From assembly GCA_003134855.1 (NCBI GenBank), contig PLCS01000007.1:567011-631010 (forward strand): a DNA stretch of 64,000 nt, written 5' to 3'. The stretch's first letter is position 1; each line of letters begins with the position of its first letter. Positions 37,690-46,790 of the stretch are shown piece after piece. Made by a program: the position numbers and the translations under genes. The stretch is from Acidobacteriaceae bacterium. GTDB lineage: Bacteria > Acidobacteriota > Terriglobia > Terriglobales > Acidobacteriaceae. A model generated the notes under the pieces. The model ran no database searches and had not been told where the DNA came from. It worked only from the letters and a program-made list of their open reading frames with translations.

Positions 37690-38583
37690 TTAGGGCCGCT
37701 CCGCGCCGGTCAAGGAGGCCGCATCATGGGGAGATGCGACTTCCCGGGCCGCCAAACTGTTTTCCATCAACCGGATGCTGACGCTGCTCGTCTTTGCGGG
37801 CTTGGTCTCTTCCGAGCCGGGAGCGGGAGCATTGCCGAGGGCTACGGTGTGCAAACGGTAGACGGGAATCTGATCTTCTGTGACGAGGTAACGCTTGACC
37901 GCCTCGGCCAATCGCCCGGAATTCTGAATGCCGGCGGTGCTCGCCTGAGGCGAATGGCCCTCAATCTCCAGCACGTATCCTTGATGGCCGGCCAAGTTGG
38001 CGGCGAAGGCGTCCAACTGCTTGCGGGCCGCGGCCGAGAGGATAGGCTGGCCGTGGCGAAACGCTACGTCAAGCTGGTTTGCCTGGTGATACTGGTCCAG
38101 GCCGGAGACGGTTGTGTTCAACTGATCCACATGGCCGTTCGCGCCCAGAGCCGTGGCATGAGCTCTTTGCGCCAGACTGCCGGCTTCGCTGGCCGTCTGG
38201 TTGGCAACGTCCGCGGTGGACTGGGCCTTGCGGATGCCCGCCTGCGCCCTGCCGTTCACGTCTTTAATGTCGCGCCCGTTCCTGGCGTTGACTTCATCCA
38301 GTTCATTGAGCTGACCCTTCAGGGGCTCCACCCGGTTATTGACCCACTTCTTGCGCGCAAAGGGATTGACCCGGCCCCAGAAGCCCTCCTTAGGGGCGTT
38401 GATGAAGACCGACGGCGGTGCAATGAGGGAGGACTGCTGTTCGACCGTGGCAGGCGGAGTGTTCTGTGAGTCTGTCGTTGGCTGCCCCTGTTGCGCAAGG
38501 GCGGGAATTGCAAGTGCAGATGCCAGCAAAACAAATGCAAGCTGGCGAGGGAACAAGTTCCGAGATATTGCGATAGCTTTCAT
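37690..38583 (-). CDS. OmpA-family outer-membrane protein
   Basis: Signal peptide; repeated coiled linker; C-term LEIEGHSPQASTAGIQNSGRLAEAVKRYLVTEDQIPVYRLHTVALGNAPA. Confidence 0.78.
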   Translation of the reverse strand: MKAIAISRNLFPRQLAFVLLASALAIPALAQQGQPTTDSQNTPPATVEQQSSLIAPPSVFINAPKEGFWGRVNPFARKKWVNNRVEPLKGQLNELDEVNARNGRDIKDVNGRAQAGIRKAQSTADVANQTASEAGSLAQRAHATALGANGHVDQLNTTVSGLDQYHQANQLDVAFRHGQPILSAAARKQLDAFAANLAGHQGYVLEIEGHSPQASTAGIQNSGRLAEAVKRYLVTEDQIPVYRLHTVALGNAPAPGSEETKPAKTSSVSIRLMENSLAAREVASPHDAASLTGAERP

Positions 38584-38840
38584 CTTATGGACCCCCTTCA
38601 GGGTTCTTCTCCGCCAGGGTTGCACGGGGTGAGCGGTCGCGTCTGCTCGCTTCTCTAGAAAGCAAGCCACGCGCCAAAACTGGCGGTCTGGGCATGAAAA
38701 TCTGGATTTACTTTGGATTGTTTGACTTGGAGCGCGTCTGCTGCGTGGAGCGGCGACGGAGAAGGGTTGGATGCGGCGAGCCGGGTGTGTAATTTTTGCC
38801 GGACTGAGTATTTTCTACCCGGTAAATCCCGCGGGGTGGT

Positions 38841-39365
38841 CTATTGCGATTCGACGTGGAGGATGCGAATCTCCGGGTAAGCGCCGTTCCAGTCGGCCGA
38901 AACCACATCGAAGACCAGACGGAACTCGCGCTCATCGCCGGGCTTGAGCGGCGCCGCGGAGACCGGTTCGACATCAATATAAGGTTCGCGCACACGGATC
39001 AGCTTGAGCGGCATGGTTTCGTTCTGCGCCACTTCGTTGTAGACAGTGCGAAAGAGCACCTGCACGGTGACGGCGGTGACGGTGCGCGCGCCGGTGTTGG
39101 CGATGTGGCCATCCAGGTAAGTGACCTTGCCTCCGGCCAGATTGGCGGATTCGCTCATGGCCAGGCCTGTCAGCGCGAGGCTGCCCGCGTAAGGGTCGAG
39201 AGGCGCGTTGATCGGCGTAACCGTGCCCTTGCCGCGGGCGTCTTTCAGGCTCAGCAGGATGGCAACGGCAACAATCGACAGGACAACGGCAGCGGCCACC
39301 GCCAAGGGCAGCCAGTTGCGCTCTTCCTTCTCGCGGATCGGGATGACTTCGGGCGGAGTGCTCAC
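38841..39365 (-). CDS. DUF2393-like membrane-anchored protein
   Basis: N-terminal TM then LTGLAMSESANLAGGKVTYLDGHIANTGARTVTAVTVQVLFR...; GTG start inferred. Confidence 0.65.
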   Translation of the reverse strand: MSTPPEVIPIREKEERNWLPLAVAAAVVLSIVAVAILLSLKDARGKGTVTPINAPLDPYAGSLALTGLAMSESANLAGGKVTYLDGHIANTGARTVTAVTVQVLFRTVYNEVAQNETMPLKLIRVREPYIDVEPVSAAPLKPGDEREFRLVFDVVSADWNGAYPEIRILHVESQ

Positions 39366-39490
39366 GTGCGAGATTTTACACCCGCGAGAGGAGAAATTTC
39401 CCAACTTCATGTTTTGAGGAATAATGTAGAGCGCAGAGGCTTGATGGATCGACCGGTCCGCTAGCGGATATTTGCGGGCAGGAGGAGACA

Positions 39491-39913
39491 ATGCCAGACG
39501 AAACGAAGAAGTATCAACAGTCCGATTACGTATTCAAGGCCAGGTCGGCAGCCGAAGACTGCCTCGAAATTGCCAAGATCCACCACCGCGAGGCTAAGCA
39601 ACTGTTTGAAAACGCGAGCAGGGCGGAGGCCGAGGGCAGGTTGGAAGAGGCCAAATTGTTGACGGACCTGGCAGTGGCGCGGGAGGCGACAGCCGTTGAG
39701 TTCGAGAGCACGGCCCGGGGCGAGAGCAGCGACCCGGTTGTGGCCGAAATCCTGGATTGGCAGGAAGATCTGAGCGAAGGTTATGTCGCCTATACACCAA
39801 CCTTTGTCACCGGAGATGAACCGGTTCCCGAGCAATTGATCGAGGAGCTGAGAAAGCCCAAGCCCGGACTTATCGCTCGCGCCGTGGCATGGGTAGGGGG
39901 CTTGATCACATGA
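39491..39913 (+). CDS. hypothetical protein
   Basis: 140 aa MPDETKKYQQSDYVFKARSAAEDCLEIAKIHHREAKQLFENASRAEAEGR...; GGAGGAG RBS. Confidence 0.7.
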   Translation: MPDETKKYQQSDYVFKARSAAEDCLEIAKIHHREAKQLFENASRAEAEGRLEEAKLLTDLAVAREATAVEFESTARGESSDPVVAEILDWQEDLSEGYVAYTPTFVTGDEPVPEQLIEELRKPKPGLIARAVAWVGGLIT

Positions 39914-39955
39914 TGCGCTGGCCGCGCCCTTGCCGCACAGCCGGTGATCCTCACA

Positions 39956-40312
39956 TCACATCCCCGGCGGTCCTTGCACCAACCCGATCAGATTGCCATC
40001 GGGATCGAGGAAGCCGCCAATGATGCCGCCATCGGGGATGGGATGCGGCCCGAAGGCCTTCTTTCCACCTTTGCTTTCGATGAGCGCCAGAGCGGTGCTT
40101 ACGTCCTCTACCGCTACATAAAAGGTTACGTGTGCATGGCCTTCTCCCATGGCGCCTATGCCGCCGCCGATGCCGGAACCGGGTTTGACCAGCGAATACC
40201 CCTCCATCGCGGGGGTGATCTCCCAGTCGAAGACGCCTTTGTAGAACGCCTCCAGCAGCTTCTGGTCCTTGCCTAGAATCTCAAAATGGACAACCCCATT
40301 GGTTTGGGGCAT
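39956..40312 (-). CDS. VOC family protein
   Basis: VVHFEILGKDQKLLEAFYKGVFDWEI ... GGFLDPDGNLIGLVQ. Confidence 0.92.
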   Translation of the reverse strand: MPQTNGVVHFEILGKDQKLLEAFYKGVFDWEITPAMEGYSLVKPGSGIGGGIGAMGEGHAHVTFYVAVEDVSTALALIESKGGKKAFGPHPIPDGGIIGGFLDPDGNLIGLVQGPPGM

Positions 40313-40530
40313 GGATTGAACCTCCTCTTGAGTCCGATATGAGCCTCACTCTACTCGCCCCCTCCCGGCAAAATCCAATGAAAAAACGCCCCCTAAAAAT
40401 AATTATAAAAAATCCCTTGACATCTATTGCGGATTGCGATATACCTATTGCATATTGCGATAGTGATGCGGATTGAACGGCAACCCCATCGCAGCGGGAA
40501 TCGGGTACGGAGCCGGTTTGGGTTCGTGGA

Positions 40531-40571
40531 TTCCCACCCTTTTCGCATAATGCGCGAAAAGGATGGGGCAC
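40531..40571. repeat. dispersed palindrome copy A
   Basis: TTCCCACCCTTTTCGC-ATAATGC-GCGAAAAGGATGGGGCA. Confidence 0.85.
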
Positions 40572-40619
40572 GGAACTGACCGCTGTCCACTGACGACTGA
40601 CAACTGACAACTGGTTCTT

Positions 40620-41234
40620 ATGAAGCTGGGCGAAAAAATCCGTTATCTGCGCGAGGTGGAGGGCAGCCTGCGCGGCCTGGACCGGGCGATGAGCCAGCAG
40701 GAGATGGTGCGCGACCTTGCGGTCGAGACCGGCTCGAAGCTGAGCCAGAGCTACCTTTCGCAGATTGAAAGCGGCGCGCGGCCGCACATGACCAACACCA
40801 CGCGGCAGCTACTGGCACGCTTCTTCAAGGTGCATCCGGGTTACCTGGTGGACGATCCGGAGGGCTACTCGCCGGAATTGCAAAGCGAACTGCGCCCGGT
40901 GGAAGACAAGCTGGATCTGTGGCTGGTGGCGGGCGCCGAGCGCTTCCGCCGCGACCCGGAGTTGATGAAGGCGCTGCTGACCCTGGCCCGCCACGAGCAC
41001 TCGCGGGAGTGCCTGCTGCTGCTGGAAGCGATCCTGGAGACGCCGGGGCTGATGCCGCGGCTGACCGAAGTCCTGCGGCCCAAAATCAGGGAACAGGGAT
41101 CAGCCACCCCAGCGAGTAAAGACCGCTCGCCGGGGACCCCGGCAGAGAACAGGGATCAGGGACAAACGGAGTTGGCGGCGGCTCATTCGCGGAAACAAGG
41201 GTTCAAAGCAAATGGCAGGAAAGGCGAGGCATAA
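40620..41234 (+). CDS. XRE-family HTH regulator with repeat-derived C-terminal tail
   Basis: MKLGEKIRYLREVEGS...SQQEMVRDLAVETGSKLSQSYLSQIESGARPHMTNTTRQLLARFFKV; tail from AGGGATCAGGGA-type repeat. Confidence 0.85.
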   Translation: MKLGEKIRYLREVEGSLRGLDRAMSQQEMVRDLAVETGSKLSQSYLSQIESGARPHMTNTTRQLLARFFKVHPGYLVDDPEGYSPELQSELRPVEDKLDLWLVAGAERFRRDPELMKALLTLARHEHSRECLLLLEAILETPGLMPRLTEVLRPKIREQGSATPASKDRSPGTPAENRDQGQTELAAAHSRKQGFKANGRKGEA

Positions 41235-41236
41235 CG

Positions 41237-41881
41237 ATGCACTGGGAGACATTTTATTTCGTTTGCTTTCTCGTAGGGCTCTTTCTTAGCGCGTTTTCGC
41301 TGTTGGGCTGCATGGGGCACTTTGGCGGGCACGTTCACGTGCCACACCTGCCGCACGCAACGCATCTGCCCGGCGCCGGCCATATACCGCACGTTGCGCC
41401 GCATGGTGCAGCGGGGTTGAGAGCGGGGCAGGCAACGGCCAGCATTCCCTGGTGGAATTCCTTCTCGCTGATGATCTTTCTCTGCTGGTTTGGCGCTGCG
41501 GGTTATTTACTCACCCGCTACGGCGGCTTTGTCGCCGGGATTGTGGTGGTGTTCGCCGCGGTTTGCGGCGTGGCCGGAGGGGCGATCGTCTTCTTCTTTC
41601 TGGCCAGGGTGATGCTGCCCCACGAGCACGAACTCACTGCGGACGAAACAGATGTCGTCGGGGTGGTGGGCCGGATCTCGGCTCCCATCCGGGCTGGCGG
41701 AATCGGGGAGATTGTTTACGAACAACTGGGCGCGCGCCACTCGGCTCCGGCGCGCTCCGAGGACGGCGTGGCGATTCAGAAGCAGGAAGAGGTCTTCGTC
41801 GTCCGCTACGAAAAGGGAATTGCCTACGTCCGGCGCTGGGAAGACTTGCCGGAAGAGCTGGGGACAGGGACTGGGGACTGA
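41237..41881 (+). CDS. NfeD-like membrane protein
   Basis: Multi-TM N-terminus; DETDVVGVVGRISAPIRAGGIGEIVYEQLGARHSAPARSEDGVAIQKQEEVFVVRYEKGIAYV (NfeD OB-fold-like). Confidence 0.8.
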   Translation: MHWETFYFVCFLVGLFLSAFSLLGCMGHFGGHVHVPHLPHATHLPGAGHIPHVAPHGAAGLRAGQATASIPWWNSFSLMIFLCWFGAAGYLLTRYGGFVAGIVVVFAAVCGVAGGAIVFFFLARVMLPHEHELTADETDVVGVVGRISAPIRAGGIGEIVYEQLGARHSAPARSEDGVAIQKQEEVFVVRYEKGIAYVRRWEDLPEELGTGTGD

Positions 41882-41912
41882 GGGACCAGGGACAGAGGGA
41901 GTAAGAGAGGAT

Positions 41913-42029
41913 ATGAGCAACAACGGTGTGCTGATCATCGACATGGCCATCCTGGTGGGGATATTCCTGCTGGGGTTCCTGGCCAAGATTTTTCCCAAAA
42001 ACGGCCGGAATGACGGCTCGAAGCAGTGA
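41913..42029 (+). CDS. 38-aa single-TM microprotein resembling the flotillin N-terminus
   Basis: MSNNGVLIIDMAILVGIFLLGFLAKIFPKNGRNDGSKQ; RBS-like AAGAGAGG upstream; compare flotillin N-term MDNQIILIVGLGVLALIFILGLLAKMYRKAGPN. Confidence 0.65.
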   Translation: MSNNGVLIIDMAILVGIFLLGFLAKIFPKNGRNDGSKQ

Positions 42030-42145
42030 TCATCAGTAGTCAGTTATCAGTAACCGCAAGCTGGCGACTGAAAACTGACAACTGACAACTGACAACTTTA
42101 AAACCATCAACCACTCACCTCCCGGATGAAAGGGCCGGGATTGCA

Positions 42146-43570
42146 ATGGATAACCAAATCATTCTGATTGTCGGACTGGGCGTACTCGCACTGATTTTCA
42201 TCCTGGGTCTGCTGGCCAAGATGTATCGCAAGGCCGGTCCCAACGAGGCCTTGATTGTCTACGGATTCCGCGGCCCTCGCGTCATCAAAGGCCATGGCAC
42301 GGTGATCTTCCCCATGGTGGAGAGCTGTCGTGAGCTCAGCCTGGAGCTGATGAGCTTCGATGTGGCTCCGCAACAGGACCTTTACACCAAGCAGGGCGTC
42401 GCGGTGACCGTAGAGGCCGTCGCCCAGATCAAGGTGCGCTCGGACCAGGCATCGATTCTAACCGCTGCCGAGCAGTTCCTCACCAAACCGCCGCAACAGC
42501 GCGAGGGGCTGATTCGCCTGGTGATGGAGGGCCACCTGCGCGGCATCATCGGCCAGTTGACGGTGGAGCAGATCGTCAAGGAGCCTGAGATGGTGGGCGA
42601 CCGCATGCGCGGCACCTGCGCCGACGATATGAGCAAGATGGGCCTGGAGGTGATCTCGTTCACCATCAAGGAAGTCCGCGACAAGAACGAGTACATCTCG
42701 AATATGGGCCGGCCCGATGTGGCGCGCATCAAGCGCGACGCCGATGTGGCCACCGCCGAGGCGGAGCGCGACACCGCAATTCTGCGCGCCAATGCGATGC
42801 GCGATTCCTCAGTGAACAAGGCCAAGGCCGACCAGGAGCGGGTGATCGCCGAGACCGCCTCCGCGACCCGCCAGGCCGAGGCGCAGCGCGATCTTGACAT
42901 CAAGAAGGCCGAGTACAGCGAGCAGAGCCGCCGTCAGCAGGCCACCGCCGACAAGTCCTACGAGCTGCAAACCAACGTCATGCTGCAGCAGGTGACCGCC
43001 GAGCAGGTGAAGGTGCAGCAGGTGGAGCGCGAGGGCCAGATCAAGGTGCAGGAAGCGGAGATCCTGCGCAACGAAAAGCAGCTGATCGCCACCGTGCTCA
43101 AGTCCGCCGAGATCGAGCGGCAGCGCATCGAGAACATGGCCGCCGCGGAGAAGAACCGCCTGACTACCGAGGCCGAGGGACGCGCCGCCGCCATCCGCGC
43201 GCAGGGCGAGGCCGAGGCCAGCATCATCTTACAAAAGGGAACGGCGGAAGCCAAGGCCATGAGCGTGAAGGCCGAGGCCTACCAGGAGTGGAACCAGGCC
43301 GCCGTTGTGGACAAGTTGCTGACCAATATGGCCGACGTGGTTCGCGCCATGGCCGAGCCGCTCAGCAAGGTGGACAAGATCACCATCGTGTCCACAGGGA
43401 ATGACGAGGCCGCCGGAGCGTACAAGATCACCGGCGACATGACGCGCATCGCGGCGCAGGTGCCGGCGTTGTTTGAGGCTTTGAGCGGCATGGACATCAA
43501 GCAACTGATGTCCAACGTGAAGGCCATCAAGCCGAAGCCGGAGAAGGATAGCAAGCCGGTGGAGAAATAA
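42146..43570 (+). CDS. flotillin-like SPFH protein
   Basis: PNEALIVYGFRGPRVIKGHGTVIFPMVESCRELSLELMSFDV... long Glu/Ala-rich coiled coil AAEKNRLTTEAEGRAAAIRAQGEAEA. Confidence 0.95.
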   Translation: MDNQIILIVGLGVLALIFILGLLAKMYRKAGPNEALIVYGFRGPRVIKGHGTVIFPMVESCRELSLELMSFDVAPQQDLYTKQGVAVTVEAVAQIKVRSDQASILTAAEQFLTKPPQQREGLIRLVMEGHLRGIIGQLTVEQIVKEPEMVGDRMRGTCADDMSKMGLEVISFTIKEVRDKNEYISNMGRPDVARIKRDADVATAEAERDTAILRANAMRDSSVNKAKADQERVIAETASATRQAEAQRDLDIKKAEYSEQSRRQQATADKSYELQTNVMLQQVTAEQVKVQQVEREGQIKVQEAEILRNEKQLIATVLKSAEIERQRIENMAAAEKNRLTTEAEGRAAAIRAQGEAEASIILQKGTAEAKAMSVKAEAYQEWNQAAVVDKLLTNMADVVRAMAEPLSKVDKITIVSTGNDEAAGAYKITGDMTRIAAQVPALFEALSGMDIKQLMSNVKAIKPKPEKDSKPVEK

Positions 43571-43576
43571 ATGATG

Positions 43577-43667
43577 GGTGCCCCATCCTTGCGGCTGTCA
43601 TCCTGAGCGAAGCGCAGCGAAGTCGAAGGATCCGCGATTCGTTCAGATGCCGCAAGGGTGGGATACC
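43577..43667. repeat. nested dispersed palindrome copy G
   Basis: Outer arms CCCATCCTTGCGGC / GCCGCAAGGGTGGG around inner TCATCCTGAGCGAAGCGCAGCGAAGTCGAAGGATCC. Confidence 0.8.
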
Positions 43668-43714
43668 AGGAACCAAATCATCGCTGATTCAAGAAGTTTC
43701 GAGACGAGGAAAGT

Positions 43715-44347
43715 ATGAAGAAAACCATTTGTTTTGCCGCGGCATTGGGAATGATGATGTTGCCCTGCGCAGCCTTTGCGCAAGCCCCTGCCGCACCACC
43801 CTCGACCGCGCCTGCGGCGGTTTTGCCAGAGCCATCTGTCATTCCTGCCGACCAGCAGCCCACCAAGGAACAGTTGACCAAACTATTCGAGTTAATGCGC
43901 ATCAAGCAGCAGATGTCATCGATGACCAAAATGATGCCTGCGATGATGCGGCAACAGATGCAAGCTCACGTCAAGGAGATGCAGAAGAACCATCCAGAGC
44001 TGGCGGCGATGACAGAAGAACAGCAGCAGGCCTCCATGAAGGTGGAGAGCAAGTTCATGGAGAAGGTGGTTGACCTCTACACCTCCGACGAGATGATCGC
44101 GGACATGGAGGGCATCTACCAGAAGCATCTGACCCGGTCGGATGTGGACGGAATCATCGCCTTTTACAGTTCGCCGGCCGGACAGCACATGGTCGATATG
44201 GCGCCGGTCATCATGCAGGAGTATGTGCCGCTGATGATGCAGCGGACGCAGGAGCGGATTAAACCGTTGATGGACGAGATGAGCAAGGAGATGGAGCAAA
44301 TCGCCAAGCCTGCGGCTCCTTCCACAGACAAGCCGGCAACGAAGTAA
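43715..44347 (+). CDS. DUF2059-domain secreted protein
   Basis: Signal peptide; LFELMRIKQQMSSMTKMMPAMMRQQM ... YQKHLTRSDVDGIIAFYSSPAGQHMVDMAPVIMQE. Confidence 0.88.
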   Translation: MKKTICFAAALGMMMLPCAAFAQAPAAPPSTAPAAVLPEPSVIPADQQPTKEQLTKLFELMRIKQQMSSMTKMMPAMMRQQMQAHVKEMQKNHPELAAMTEEQQQASMKVESKFMEKVVDLYTSDEMIADMEGIYQKHLTRSDVDGIIAFYSSPAGQHMVDMAPVIMQEYVPLMMQRTQERIKPLMDEMSKEMEQIAKPAAPSTDKPATK

Positions 44348-44351
44348 CACG

Positions 44352-44398
44352 GACTCCCACCCTGGCCACAACAACAAGAACGCGGCGAGGGTCGGGGC
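44352..44398. repeat. dispersed palindrome copy E
   Basis: ACTCCCACCCTGGCCACAACAACAAGAACGCGGCGAGGGTCGGGGC, related to 61975-62022 and to the reverse complement of 29226-29270. Confidence 0.7.
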
Positions 44399-44444
44399 AA
44401 CTGACAACTGATAACTGACAACTGAGAACTGACGGAGGTACGTC

Positions 44445-45107
44445 ATGGCACTGTTGGAGAGAGTGAGCACATTGCTCCGCGCCAATCTGAACGACCTGAT
44501 CGAGAAGGCCGAGGATCCGGAGCGGATGTTAAAACAGATCGTGCTGGACATGGAGAACCAGTTGATGCAGGTGAAGACGCAGGTGGCCATCGCCATCGCC
44601 GACGAGCACCTGCTGGAGAAGAAGCGCGCCGAGCACACCGAGCAGGCGGCGGAGTGGCGGCGCAAGGCGGAGCTGGCCGTGCAGAAGGGCCACGACGACC
44701 TGGCCCGCGCGGCACTGGAACGCGCGCTGAGCCACGATCAGCTTGTGGCCGGCTTCACCACCCAGGCCGAGGACCAGAAACACGAGGCCGACAACCTTCG
44801 CCAGGCGCTGCGCAAGCTGGAGCAGAAGCTGGGCGAAACGCGCGCCCATTGCGAGATGCTGGTGGCCGAGCATCGCCGCGCCAAGGTGGTGGGCCGGGCC
44901 ACGGAAGCTCGCCAGGTCGTCGGCATAGGGCAGGAGCACGCGCTAGGCCGGATGAAGACTCGCGTCCACCTGAAGGCGGCCCAGAACGCCGCCGCCAGCG
45001 AGGTGATGGTCCCCGAGTCGCTCGAAGACCGCTTTCATGCGCTGGAGAGCGAAGACCGGATTGAGCTGCTGCTCAACGAGATCAAAACCCGGCAAGCGAT
45101 TCAGTAG
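44445..45107 (+). CDS. PspA/IM30 family protein
   Basis: MALLERVSTLLRANLNDLIEKAEDPERMLKQIVLDMENQLMQVKTQVAIAIADE. Confidence 0.95.
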   Translation: MALLERVSTLLRANLNDLIEKAEDPERMLKQIVLDMENQLMQVKTQVAIAIADEHLLEKKRAEHTEQAAEWRRKAELAVQKGHDDLARAALERALSHDQLVAGFTTQAEDQKHEADNLRQALRKLEQKLGETRAHCEMLVAEHRRAKVVGRATEARQVVGIGQEHALGRMKTRVHLKAAQNAAASEVMVPESLEDRFHALESEDRIELLLNEIKTRQAIQ

Positions 45108-45394
45108 ATGCTGCAGCGAATCCCACCCTGGCCGTATGAGACGCTAGGAATAAACAAGCGTGGACCGGGAGGTCCACGCTACAGCCGGCCGGGAGGCCGG
45201 CGCTACAGTTTCATGTCCCGCGGCTCGGTAACGCCGGTGGGGGACTGAAAAGGAAGCCCGGCAGGAGCAGAAATTGGACCAGCGCGCCGGCAAGGAATGC
45301 GGATGCGCCGCGCGGTTAGTCGCACAGGGGCCACGCGCGATACTCTTGAAAGAGCAGCACAGTCCTCTCCAGTTGCCGCGAAAGGAAACCAACG

Positions 45395-46702
45395 ATGTAC
45401 TCAGTCCATGCCTGGAATTGCCTGCTCTCGTTGGCATTCATTCCCGTCTTCGCCGCGGCGCCCTTTGCGCTGGCCAAGACGGCGCCCCAGGACGGCGCCG
45501 GAGCCTATACAACCGGAAAGTATCGCAATCTTTTTGTGGAAGCCGGCCATTCGCCCCAAGAGGTTAAGGCGAAGATCGACGCCGCCTTTCAGCAGCTCTT
45601 CCATGGCGACCCGCAGACGCAGGCCGTGGCTTATTCTGCGGGCAGCAACGCCAACGGTCCGCTGATGTATTTGAAAGACGTGTATAGCCGCGACGTGCGC
45701 ACCGAGGGGATGTCGTACGGCATGATGATCGCCGTGCAGTTGGACAAGAAGGCCGAGTTCGACGCGCTGTGGAATTGGGCGATGACCTACATGTACATCA
45801 GCGACCCGAAGCATCCGTCGTACGGCTATTTTTCCTGGTCGTGTAAAACGGACGGCTCCCCCAACGATGAGTCGCCGGCGCCCGACGGCGAAGAGTACTT
45901 TGCGATGGCGCTGCTGTTCGCGGGCAATCGCTGGCCGGGAGGCCACGGCATCTACGACTATCATGCCGAAGCCTTGCAACTGCTCTCCGCGATGCGTCAT
46001 CGCGCGATCATCACCGGCGCCACGAAGTTCGGGCCGCGCAGTGTGGGTCCGCAGGTGAGCGAAGAGAATGCGATGATTCTCTTCACCCCGGCCATCATGC
46101 CGCATCCTTTCACCGACCCCTCCTACCACCTGCCTGCCTTCTACGAGTTATGGGCGCGCTGGGGTCCGGTGGAGGATCGCGCTTTCTGGGCGCGCGCCGC
46201 CGAGGTGAGCCGCGCCTTTTTTGTGAAGACCACGAATCCTCAGACCGGCCTTGCTCCCAACTATGCCAACTTCGACGGCACGCCGCACGTCACCGGATAT
46301 GCGCAGTCGGGCGTCTTCGCCTACGATGCGTGGCGCACGGCCAGCAACTGGTCAGTGGATTGGTCGTGGTGGCGCAAGGCGCCCGCGGAGCAGGAGTTGA
46401 GCGACCGAATCCAGAAATTCTTCGCTGCCGAGGGGATCGACAGCTATGGGCCAATCTACACGCTGGACGGCAAAGATCTTGGCACGCCTGGAGCGAACAA
46501 GGACCATCCCGCCGGGCTGGTGGGCATCAATGCGGCCGCGGGACTCGCGGCCACCGACCAGGCCCGCGCAAAGCAGTTCACCGAAGCCTTGTGGAAGACG
46601 CCGATCCCCTCTGGCCAGGGTCGTTATTACGACGGCATGCTTTACCTGATGAGCATGATGCATATGAGCGGCGAGTTCCGCATCTGGGCGCCGCGGCATT
46701 GA
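45395..46702 (+). CDS. glycoside hydrolase family 8 (reducing-end xylanase-like)
   Basis: YLKDVYSRDVRTEGMSYGMMIAVQLDKKAEFDALWNWAMTYMY ... SPAPDGEEYFAMALLFAGNRW ... NWSVDWSWW. Confidence 0.9.
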   Translation: MYSVHAWNCLLSLAFIPVFAAAPFALAKTAPQDGAGAYTTGKYRNLFVEAGHSPQEVKAKIDAAFQQLFHGDPQTQAVAYSAGSNANGPLMYLKDVYSRDVRTEGMSYGMMIAVQLDKKAEFDALWNWAMTYMYISDPKHPSYGYFSWSCKTDGSPNDESPAPDGEEYFAMALLFAGNRWPGGHGIYDYHAEALQLLSAMRHRAIITGATKFGPRSVGPQVSEENAMILFTPAIMPHPFTDPSYHLPAFYELWARWGPVEDRAFWARAAEVSRAFFVKTTNPQTGLAPNYANFDGTPHVTGYAQSGVFAYDAWRTASNWSVDWSWWRKAPAEQELSDRIQKFFAAEGIDSYGPIYTLDGKDLGTPGANKDHPAGLVGINAAAGLAATDQARAKQFTEALWKTPIPSGQGRYYDGMLYLMSMMHMSGEFRIWAPRH

Positions 46703-46790
46703 CCGGGCATGAGACTGGTTGATCGCGCCATCAGAGTTGATGGTGCGCATCCAGAGAGTTTTCCGGATGCACCTGGAGTCGAACAGGTCC

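Noticed and set aside
40570-44440. ACTGACAACTG tracts as a CRISPR-like array
   Set aside because: Units are ~8-9 bp and contiguous, without spacers or cas genes
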